NCBI GenBank assembly: GCA_031372765.1
Contig: JANMLW010000003.1
Location: 1 to 12,559, forward strand
DNA from: JADCCX01 sp031372765
Lineage (GTDB): Bacteria > Pseudomonadota > Alphaproteobacteria > Rhizobiales > Beijerinckiaceae
DNA: 12,559 nucleotides
Direction: 5' to 3'
Shown here: positions 1-5,637 of the stretch, in pieces
Numbering within the stretch: position 1 is the stretch's first letter
Layout: each line of letters begins with the position of its first letter
Made by a program: the position numbers and the translations under genes
Notes under the pieces: model-generated
Told to the model about the DNA's origin: nothing
The model's database searches: none
Seen by the model: only the letters and a program-made list of their open reading frames with translations

Positions 1-14
1 TGCAAAACACCAAT

Positions 15-60
15 TTCCTTATCCCGAGGTGCGAAGCGCAGCGAAGCCTCAAAGGACGCA
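15..60. repeat. REP-like imperfect palindrome downstream of ureA
   Basis: This non-coding stretch has nested complementary arms: TCC at 22-24 with GGA at 54-56, and GAGG at 26-29 with CCTC at 47-50. The GC-rich centre carries GCGAAG twice (31-36 and 41-46). The layout, ending in CTCAAAGGA, resembles short palindromic intergenic repeats that I recall as abundant in Hyphomicrobiales genomes. It lies between ureA and the expected ureB, so it could be transcribed as a hairpin within the operon mRNA, affecting stability or termination. Membership of a repeat family is from memory and needs a genome-wide copy count. Confidence 0.4.
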
Positions 61-87
61 GATGTCTTGTGCAACCTGCCCATCATA

Positions 88-390
88 TCAGCGGATCGGT
101 TCATGGACCGTCACCAGTTTGGTGCCGTCTGGGAATGTTGCCTCGACCTGAATATCGGAGATCATTTCGGCGATGCCCTCCATCACCTGCTTGCGGGTGA
201 TGACCTTGGCACCGGCTTGCATAAGATCAGCCACCGTGCGCCCGTCGCGGGCACCTTCCACCACATAGTCTGTAATCAGTGCGATGGCCTCGGGATAATT
301 CAGTTTTACACCGCGCTCCAGGCGACGGCGCGCCACCATCGCAGCAGTTGCGATCAGCAATTTGTCTTTCTCGCGCGGTGTCAGATTCAT
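88..390 (-). CDS. ureA: Urease subunit gamma
   Basis: This is the small structural (gamma) subunit of urease, the nickel enzyme that hydrolyses urea to ammonia and carbamate in the cytoplasm. It does not carry the nickel site, which is in UreC, but packs around it in the (UreABC)3 assembly. The 100-residue length is exactly that of separate bacterial gamma subunits. The family signature is clear: it opens MNLTPREKDKLLIATAAMVA, followed by a LNYPEAIALI segment (residues 30-39), an EGARDGRTVADLM segment and a C-terminal VTVHEPIR. A GGGA-type purine stretch lies about 11 nt before the ATG. It follows ureD by 16 nt and is presumably co-transcribed with it. No ureB start is visible in the 87 nt remaining before the window edge. 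Confidence 0.97.
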   Translation of the reverse strand: MNLTPREKDKLLIATAAMVARRRLERGVKLNYPEAIALITDYVVEGARDGRTVADLMQAGAKVITRKQVMEGIAEMISDIQVEATFPDGTKLVTVHEPIR

Positions 391-406
391 CGATATTCGT
401 TCCCGT

Positions 407-1216
407 TCAGGTCATCCAGACGCGCGGCAGCGGCTGTCCGGACAACAACTCAAGTATTGGCACCAGCGTCTGGCGCAAGGCAAGTCCCGATGGTGCCAGA
501 AGGCGGATAATCAGCATGCCGCCAAAGGCGGATGCCCCGCCCTCACAGCCTGTCTGAAGAAGCAACTCCCGTACCGAATCTCGTTGTTGTTCGGCATCTG
601 ATGACACGAGCACAACAGTTGCAAGCGCAGCGGTATTTTCGCCAAGCGCTGCTTTGGCCTGAAAACCTGCGGCCCAACCGCCGTCCATCACCATGTCCTC
701 GGCAAAGATCAGGCGACCATCGCGCCAGATGCGCCAGGAATCACGAAACCGCGTCTCTGTCAGCACCTCACCCATGGCCTGCCTACCAAGAATGACGGCT
801 TCAGCGGCCAGAACACACGCATTGCCAAACATTTTTATGTCAAGCGAGCGGGCAAGTGCCGCATGATTGAACAGGATTGTTTCCTGCGGCAACCAGTGCA
901 GACTGGCCCCCTCCTCAAGCCTGATTTTCGAAGATAAAAGAGCTGGCTTAGCCGTTGCGCGGTAGATTTTTTCACACGCCTGCGTGGTGATGATGGCTTT
1001 GGCGCCTGGCTTAAGGTGCAACGCCAGGTCAAACCTGTCCCCACCTGTCAAGCCGCCGGCCGTATTGACCACAACAGCCTCAAGGGGCTTATTGGCTGGT
1101 AAAGCAGGAAATAGTAGCCTCCCGCACCCCGATTGCCGGAGGTCAAATATGCGCTGCGCCTTGCCATCTGCGGCCACCACCAGCCCCAATGATCCGCGAG
1201 CACGTTCCAGTTCCAT
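407..1216 (-). CDS. ureD: Urease accessory protein UreD (UreH)
   Basis: UreD is a cytoplasmic chaperone that binds apo-urease and, with UreF and UreG, forms the complex that delivers nickel to the active site. The 269-residue protein shows the family pattern: RARGSLGLVV near the N-terminus, a DLRQSGCGRLLFP segment, the hallmark VVNTAGGLTGGDRF (about residues 50-63), TTQACEKIYRA, then LHWLPQETILF and a FRDSWRIWRDGRLIFAEDM segment. Length is slightly short but within the family range. The ATG at 1216 is the only sensible start, because an in-frame TAA lies at 1226-1228, yet no Shine-Dalgarno sequence stands at the right distance and the start codon is inside an inverted repeat. It is the first gene of the urease operon and lies 16 nt before ureA. 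Confidence 0.95.
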   Translation of the reverse strand: MELERARGSLGLVVAADGKAQRIFDLRQSGCGRLLFPALPANKPLEAVVVNTAGGLTGGDRFDLALHLKPGAKAIITTQACEKIYRATAKPALLSSKIRLEEGASLHWLPQETILFNHAALARSLDIKMFGNACVLAAEAVILGRQAMGEVLTETRFRDSWRIWRDGRLIFAEDMVMDGGWAAGFQAKAALGENTAALATVVLVSSDAEQQRDSVRELLLQTGCEGGASAFGGMLIIRLLAPSGLALRQTLVPILELLSGQPLPRVWMT

Positions 1217-1231
1217 AAATTTACTTTATGG
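1213..1231. promoter_or_regulatory. 7-bp inverted repeat over the ureD start codon
   Basis: CCATAAA (1213-1219) and TTTATGG (1225-1231) are perfect inverted arms separated by five bases. The ureD ATG (1216-1214 on the minus strand) is within one arm. In RNA this could form a weak A/U-rich hairpin hiding the start codon. In DNA it could be an operator half-site pair. By rough reckoning a 7-bp stem with a short loop is uncommon by chance in a region of this size, but no regulator is identifiable. Confidence 0.3.
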
Positions 1232-1451
1232 TGACACATGCGTGTTTGGCCAGCACCCTCCTTGCAAAATTGTCGATCCATATTTGCCAATATGTTGGTA
1301 GAATGCCGGGAAAGCTATGCAGGTAAGCATATACGCAAGTTGCGCTGGTCATGCATGGGGCCATTACGCTATGGGAATCAGCAAATAAAACGTCGTAAAA
1401 GGCCATCCTCTCTTGGGTTCCAGCGGATCAACCACAGTCTCAGATCATAGA
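1217..1451. other. Divergent spacer between urease and polysaccharide blocks
   Basis: This 235-bp non-coding stretch separates ureD (-) from the WecG-family gene (+) and must carry both promoters. I could not assign convincing -35/-10 pairs on either strand. Besides the repeat at 1213-1231 it holds several short perfect palindromes: CATATT/AATATG (1279-1294), CCAA/TTGG (1287-1298), TATGC/GCATA (1316-1331), CGCAA-G-TTGCG (1334-1344) and CATGCATG (1350-1357). A strong minus-strand Shine-Dalgarno sequence (AAGGAGG, 1263-1257) stands 40 nt before ureD without a well-spaced start codon. Confidence 0.6.
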
Positions 1452-2195
1452 ATGGCACAGGCCAAGGCGATCTTCGGCATTACCATCAGTGACATGACAT
1501 GCGATATTGCCCTTGCCCGTTTCCAGCAGGCTGTCGATGCGCGCCAGCATACCAAGATAGCCTTCTGCAACGCGCATACGGCCAACCTTGCCTATGGTGA
1601 TAATCCATTTCAGAAAGCACTGTCCCAGTTCACGATCCTGGCGGATGGCATTGGCGTTGATCTTGCCGCACGCATCCTGCACGGGCAATCTTTTGCGGCC
1701 AATCTGAATGGTACGGATTTTATCCCCCGCCTCATCAATCAGTTTGAACGGCCCATATCAATCGCGATGATCGGCAGCGAGCCGGGCGTTGCCTTGCGCG
1801 CACGCGACAGCTTGCAGATGGCGAACCCTCATCATGCGTTTCCCTTCGTCCTGCACGGTTATGCAACACGGGATGAAACCGAAGCATTTCTGACCGGTCT
1901 TGAAAAGAACCCGGTCGATATGCTTCTGGTTGCCATGGGCAATCCACGTCAGGAACAGTTCATTGCCAAGGACATAGCCGCCAAACACGCCACTCTGGCC
2001 ATTGGTGTTGGCGCCTTGTTCGATTTCATCGCCGGGGAAGTGCCTCGTGCGCCAGTGTGGGTCAGAAATCTTCGTCTGGAATGGCTGTTTCGCCTGATGC
2101 AGGAACCAAGGCGTCTCTTCCAGCGCTATGTGCTGGGCAATCCGCTCTTTCTCTGGCGTGTTGTGCTGGCACGGTTTGGCTTGGGCAACGGATGA
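1452..2195 (+). CDS. WecG/TagA/CpsF family glycosyltransferase (GT26)
   Basis: A 247-residue cytoplasmic, membrane-associated glycosyltransferase of the family that adds the second sugar (such as ManNAc, ManNAcA or glucose) onto a polyprenyl-diphosphate-linked primer sugar. Visible family motifs, counting from the ATG at 1452, are FCNAHTANL (38-46), ADGIGVDLAARILHG (64-78), NGTDFIPRL (86-94), the strongly conserved VAMGNPRQEQF (160-170), GVGALFDFIAGEVPRAP (185-201) and a basic, aromatic tail RLEWLFRLMQEPRRLFQRY (208-226) that binds the membrane in TagA-type enzymes. A TTG start at 1413 would add 13 residues with no family match, so I prefer 1452, although neither has a good ribosome-binding site. 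The stop overlaps the next start (ATGA). The nearest functional analogue may be HfsJ of holdfast synthesis, but the donor sugar cannot be told. Confidence 0.9.
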   Translation: MAQAKAIFGITISDMTCDIALARFQQAVDARQHTKIAFCNAHTANLAYGDNPFQKALSQFTILADGIGVDLAARILHGQSFAANLNGTDFIPRLINQFERPISIAMIGSEPGVALRARDSLQMANPHHAFPFVLHGYATRDETEAFLTGLEKNPVDMLLVAMGNPRQEQFIAKDIAAKHATLAIGVGALFDFIAGEVPRAPVWVRNLRLEWLFRLMQEPRRLFQRYVLGNPLFLWRVVLARFGLGNG

Positions 2196-3124
2196 CCACA
2201 CGCGCGCTTATGGCGATTATCACGCCAAGCTACGAGGGCGACATTGAGCGGTGCCGACTGCTGTGCGAGAGCATGGACCGCATGGCACAGGGTGAGTGGC
2301 AACACTACTTGTTGATCGCCGATCACGATGTGCCCCTGTTCCAGTCTCTGACTGGCCCAAGACGCACGATCATCGCAGACAGCCAGTTGTTGCCTGAGTG
2401 GTTGAAGCCCTTACGACAGCCCTTTGACGCAAAGCGACGCTGGCGCTGGATCAGTACAAAACTGACCCGGCAGGTCTGGCCGATGACCGGTTGGCACGTG
2501 CAGCAATTGCGCAAGTTGTTGGTGGCGCGCCATATCCCGGAGCAAATTCTGGTGATGGCGGATAGTGACAGCGTTTTTGTCCGCGCCTTCAGTGTGGACA
2601 CGTTTCTGCACGCGGATGATGTGCGCCTACAGGTGATACCAGGTGCCATAACCGCAAACAGAACCGACCTGAAAAAACATGTAAGCTGGACGCGGCTTGC
2701 ACACAGGCTTCTTGGCTTGTCAGCGCCAGACTTTCCCGCTGATGATTTCGTGCAAAATCTGGTCAGCTGGCGACGTGACCATGTGCTGGCGATGCTGGAC
2801 CACATCGAGCATTTATCTGGAACGGACGTCGTGACTGCCATGGGGCGGCACCGGACATTCTCCGAATACCAGATTTATGGTGCCTATGTTTTGCACTGTC
2901 TCAAAGGCAACGGACACTGGCCTGTGGCGCAACCCCTTTCCCATACCTATTGGGATGGTGCGGCACTGACAACTGAGTCATTTGCAACTTTCGCGGCTGA
3001 TCTCGGGCCTGATCAGATTGCGCTATGCGTACAATCCTTCACGGATACATCCCTGAGCGTGTTGCGGCATATTGACGGCAGCGTTATTGCGCAAGTCGGC
3101 GATACGTCACCAGCGCGGATGTGA
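2192..3124 (+). CDS. DUF6492-like putative glycosyltransferase
   Basis: A 310-residue soluble protein with a GT-A-like layout: an N-terminal beta strand and loop MAIITPSYEGD (7-17), a basic segment around FDAKRRWRWISTKLTRQ (78-94), a VMADSDSVFV strand (121-130) whose D124-x-D126 resembles the metal and nucleotide-sugar binding DxD motif, and a conserved-looking FSEYQIYGAYV segment (223-233). I associate this pattern with the DUF6492 proteins found in surface-polysaccharide loci, whose activity is not established to my knowledge. A longer reading from 2057 would overlap the previous gene by 139 bases. The ATG at 2192 forms an ATGA overlap with the WecG-family stop, indicating translational coupling. 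Its last 41 bases overlap the convergent flippase gene. Donor and acceptor are unknown. Confidence 0.8.
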   Translation: MTTRALMAIITPSYEGDIERCRLLCESMDRMAQGEWQHYLLIADHDVPLFQSLTGPRRTIIADSQLLPEWLKPLRQPFDAKRRWRWISTKLTRQVWPMTGWHVQQLRKLLVARHIPEQILVMADSDSVFVRAFSVDTFLHADDVRLQVIPGAITANRTDLKKHVSWTRLAHRLLGLSAPDFPADDFVQNLVSWRRDHVLAMLDHIEHLSGTDVVTAMGRHRTFSEYQIYGAYVLHCLKGNGHWPVAQPLSHTYWDGAALTTESFATFAADLGPDQIALCVQSFTDTSLSVLRHIDGSVIAQVGDTSPARM

Positions 3125-4322
3125 GATAGAGCACTACAAAAACAGCGGTCAGCGGCATTGCCCAGGCTTCAATCTGACCGAAGTGATTGATCAGTAGCAT
3201 CATCAAAAGGAGTTTCAGACAGGCAAGAACCGCCAGCAGCGCAAGCCGCGTGACGACAAATTCCCGCGCGTAAAGCAATTCACCCTGATACTCGACCATA
3301 TTGCGCAGGGCGGGTATCGCCAGCATCGGCAAAAGCAGAGGAGCGGCACGCGCGACATTGCCGCCCAGGGCATCAGGAAACAGCCATAGCAGTACAATGA
3401 AGGCCAGAAGCCCAAACGTGGAAACAGCAGCGATGGCCAGTTCCACTAGCGCCTGTTTTATTGCAGAAAACTTTCTTGCTTCAAACACCCCTGCACTATC
3501 GCGCATGACCCGTTGCACCAGCATCTGGTTGAAACTGCGGACTGGAATGGCAGTCAGATCGATCAGACGCATCGCAATGGCGTAAAGCCCGGCCGTACGG
3601 TCCCCGGCCATTGCAAGCACCAGCATTTTATCGAGCTCCGACTGGATATAGAATGTCAACTCTGACAAAGCCGCAGTCACCGCATCGCGCATGCGTCTGG
3701 GATAGAGTTCAGGCACGAAGCGCAGACGCATGGCAGGCGCGAACAGGACCAGGGCAATGAGCAGCGTTGCGCCATTTGCAGCGAGATAAAACCAGATCCA
3801 TGTATCAAGCCCGCGCCATGGCAATGAAAAAAACGCTACGGCAGCCAAGGTGCGTAACGATGATCCGACGATGACGAGGCTTGCCGCTTTGCCAAAACGC
3901 GACAACCCGTTCAGCATGATCACCACATATTCCGTGACACGCCAGAACAAGATTTCCGCCGCAAGAATGACAAGGAATGCGGTTTGGGCTATTTTTGAAG
4001 CAAACAAAACATAGTACAGCAGCAATGCGAATACCATTATGAACGGCACAGAGACAAGCGACAGCGCCACAAGACCGCCCGTGTATGCCCCCAGCAATTG
4101 CGGACGAACGGTCGCCACTCTGTAAACCGGCGAGATAAAACCAAAAGCCAGCAGACGGGACAGAACCAGGCCAAGCGCTGATACGGTTGCAAAAATACCA
4201 AACTCTTCAAGGGACAGGATGTTTGCGACAATCAGGAAATAGATAACAGAAATCGCCAATCGCCCGAACACACCTGATGTGATCGTGAGATAATCGTGAA
4301 GTGTTTTCCGTTCAAAAGTCAT
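3084..4322 (-). CDS. Polysaccharide (oligosaccharide) flippase, Wzx-like
   Basis: A 412-residue inner-membrane protein of the MOP/polysaccharide transporter type, expected to move lipid-linked repeat units from the cytoplasmic to the periplasmic face. It is almost wholly hydrophobic helices: examples are residues 18-36, 44-64, 82-108, 112-128, 146-166, 176-198, 292-316, 323-339, 358-378 and 386-406, consistent with about 12 segments. The N-terminal SLEEFGIFATVSALGLVLSR (37-56) and central SELTFYIQSELDKMLVLAMAG (220-240) are typical of the family. An in-frame ATG at 4466 would run antisense across the start of the GH10 gene and add 48 polar residues, so I chose 4322. No Shine-Dalgarno sequence precedes it, which weakens the exact start. 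The gene is alone on this strand and overlaps the DUF6492-like gene tail-to-tail. Substrate unknown. Confidence 0.88.
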   Translation of the reverse strand: MTFERKTLHDYLTITSGVFGRLAISVIYFLIVANILSLEEFGIFATVSALGLVLSRLLAFGFISPVYRVATVRPQLLGAYTGGLVALSLVSVPFIMVFALLLYYVLFASKIAQTAFLVILAAEILFWRVTEYVVIMLNGLSRFGKAASLVIVGSSLRTLAAVAFFSLPWRGLDTWIWFYLAANGATLLIALVLFAPAMRLRFVPELYPRRMRDAVTAALSELTFYIQSELDKMLVLAMAGDRTAGLYAIAMRLIDLTAIPVRSFNQMLVQRVMRDSAGVFEARKFSAIKQALVELAIAAVSTFGLLAFIVLLWLFPDALGGNVARAAPLLLPMLAIPALRNMVEYQGELLYAREFVVTRLALLAVLACLKLLLMMLLINHFGQIEAWAMPLTAVFVVLYLTSALVTYRRLAQ

Positions 4323-4333
4323 GAAGAAGGATA

Positions 4334-4343
4334 TTATCGATAA
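4334..4343. promoter_or_regulatory. Perfect palindrome TTATCGATAA before the flippase gene
   Basis: A 10-bp perfect palindrome lies 12 bp upstream of the flippase start codon, in the divergent spacer shared with the GH10 gene. Its position would suit an operator, but it is short and A/T-rich and may be chance. Confidence 0.2.
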
Positions 4344-4380
4344 ATCCCTTCCGTAACCTTGTCGAAAGATAACGGGGGAA

Positions 4381-4409
4381 TTGATTTGCGCATTTTCATG
4401 GGAAATAAT
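4381..4409 (+). promoter_or_regulatory. Candidate sigma-70-type promoter for the GH10 gene
   Basis: TTGATT (4381-4386) and AATAAT (4404-4409) are separated by 17 bp and match the TTGACA/TATAAT consensus at 4 and 5 of 6 positions. Transcription would start near 4416, only about five bases before the ATG at 4421. This would make that start almost leaderless or favour the second in-frame ATG at 4460. Assigned by eye only. Confidence 0.35.
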
Positions 4410-4420
4410 ATCGCAGGCGT

Positions 4421-5506
4421 ATGCAATCGGCTTCTGATCCACGCCAAACTGCCAATGGAATGACACGGCGGGCTGTTATGACAGGCCTGATGGCGATGCC
4501 ATTGGCAGGTGTCGCAGCGGCACAGTCACCTTCGACTGGTGGCTTTCGCTATGGGGCGGCCGCCATGAAAGAGAATTTTGTCGATGATCCGCTCTACCGC
4601 GACGCACTCGTTCGGCATTGCGACATCATCGTGCCAATGAACGACCTGAAGTGGGAAGCGGTTCATCCCGAGAAGGACAGATTCAATTTCGAGGATGCTG
4701 ATCGCATTTTGGACTTTGCAAGAAAACACGAAAAAGATGTGCGTGGCCATACCCTTTGCTGGTATGATGCAATGCCTCCTTGGACCAGGGAAATAACCAC
4801 GCGCAGGCAAGCTGAGTCAGAGCTTCGGCGCCATATCGAGACTGTCGTAGGCCACTACAAAGGGCGCATTCCTTCATGGGATGTCGTCAATGAAGCACTG
4901 GCATATGACCCGATGAAACAGGGGGTATGGCGCGATACGCCTTGGCATCGGTTGTTGGGTCCCGAGCATATCGACATCGCGTTCCGAGCAGCCGCAGAAG
5001 CCGATCCGAAAGCCCAGCTCGTCTATAATGATTTCGACCTGGAGAACACGGGCGAGCGCCAGGAGATGCGGCGCCAGAATGTTCTCGGGCTTGTTCGGCG
5101 TCTGAAAGACAAGAAGATTCCCATTCATGCCATTGGCTTCCAAGGCCATCTTTACGCTGAACAAACAATCGATACAGAGGCTGTAGGCCGGTTCGTGACT
5201 GCCCTGAAAGCCATGGATGTGGCGGTTCTGGTGACGGAACTGGATGTCATCGACTGGCGTCTGCCTGCCCCTCAAGCTGAGCGGGACCGGATTTCCGCAA
5301 GACATGTCGAAACCTTTCTCAAGGCCATAACTTCGGCTGCTCCTCTGCAAGCCGTGATCACATGGGGAATCACAGATAAATACAGCTGGATTCCCGAACA
5401 TTTCAAACGGCAGGACCGATTGCCAAACCGCCCTTTGCCACTGGATGAAAATTACAGATCCAAACCCATGATGGATGTCATCGCCTCCCTGCGCACAAAG
5501 CGCTGA
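4421..5506 (+). CDS. Exported GH10 endo-1,4-beta-xylanase-like glycosidase
   Basis: A 361-residue secreted GH10 (TIM-barrel) retaining glycosidase. The N-terminus carries a Tat-like signal: TRRAVMTGL (15-23), a short hydrophobic stretch, then AGVAAAQ with likely cleavage near residue 34. Family motifs in order are NDLKWEAVHPEKDRFNFEDAD (74-94), RGHTLCWYDAMPPW (108-121), WDVVNEAL with acid/base E158, YNDFDLEN (202-209), IGFQGHL with H243, VTELDV with nucleophile E273, and ITWGITDKYSW (313-323). The catalytic core is intact, but the usual ENEMKW reads MNDLKW and the usual WHSQ reads WYDA, altering residues that normally hold the sugar at the -2 site. In a polysaccharide locus it more likely trims or releases the cell's own polymer than digests plant xylan. 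The start is either ATG 4421 (AGG seven bases upstream) or ATG 4460, directly before the twin arginines. Confidence 0.93.
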   Translation: MQSASDPRQTANGMTRRAVMTGLMAMPLAGVAAAQSPSTGGFRYGAAAMKENFVDDPLYRDALVRHCDIIVPMNDLKWEAVHPEKDRFNFEDADRILDFARKHEKDVRGHTLCWYDAMPPWTREITTRRQAESELRRHIETVVGHYKGRIPSWDVVNEALAYDPMKQGVWRDTPWHRLLGPEHIDIAFRAAAEADPKAQLVYNDFDLENTGERQEMRRQNVLGLVRRLKDKKIPIHAIGFQGHLYAEQTIDTEAVGRFVTALKAMDVAVLVTELDVIDWRLPAPQAERDRISARHVETFLKAITSAAPLQAVITWGITDKYSWIPEHFKRQDRLPNRPLPLDENYRSKPMMDVIASLRTKR

Positions 5507-5637
5507 AATCACGGTTTGTTTTGATATGGTAAACCAAACCTTAGGGACTTTCAGCCACTACTGATTGGTCAAGAAGGGGACGATTCCAGTAGCGGTTTGT
5601 TGCATTGGTGCAATCTGGATGAGTCGAGTTCCGGTAG
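5507..5637. other. Spacer between GH10 and co-polymerase genes with two inverted repeats
   Basis: This 131-bp gap holds GGTTTG (5513-5518) facing CAAACC (5535-5540) with a 16-base loop, just after the GH10 stop, and TTGCA/TGCAA (5600-5613) with a TTGG loop, 24 bases before the co-polymerase ATG. Neither is followed by a T-run, so neither is a standard terminator. CGGTTTGTT occurs twice (5512-5520 and 5593-5601). The gap is long enough for a separate promoter for the downstream gene, but I could not pick one. Confidence 0.4.

Noticed and set aside
1..86. Minus-strand frame open to the left edge, starting just after the ureA stop, as a possible ureB
   Set aside because: Its 28 visible codons do not resemble the UreB N-terminus (a MIPGE-type start) and run through the repeat-like hairpin.
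407..601. Plus-strand frames across ureD and ureA as small genes
   Set aside because: They are antisense shadows of genuine urease genes with no start context or recognisable motif.
1048..1290. Open frame of 80 codons on the minus strand upstream of and overlapping ureD
   Set aside because: It lies in another frame of the clearly recognisable ureD, shows no family likeness and is rich in Trp and His as expected for a shadow frame.
2057..2191. Upstream extension of the DUF6492-like gene
   Set aside because: It would overlap the conserved end of the WecG-family gene by 139 bases and is rich in Ser, Ala and Cys with no domain likeness. The ATGA junction gives a natural start.
4323..4466. 48-residue N-terminal extension of the flippase
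   Set aside because: The extension is polar, lies antisense to the GH10 gene start and fills the only space for divergent promoters. Family proteins begin close to the first membrane helix, as from 4322.
5513..5540. Inverted repeat after the GH10 stop as a rho-independent terminator
   Set aside because: The stem is six pairs with a 16-base loop and is followed by TTAGGG rather than a T-run.
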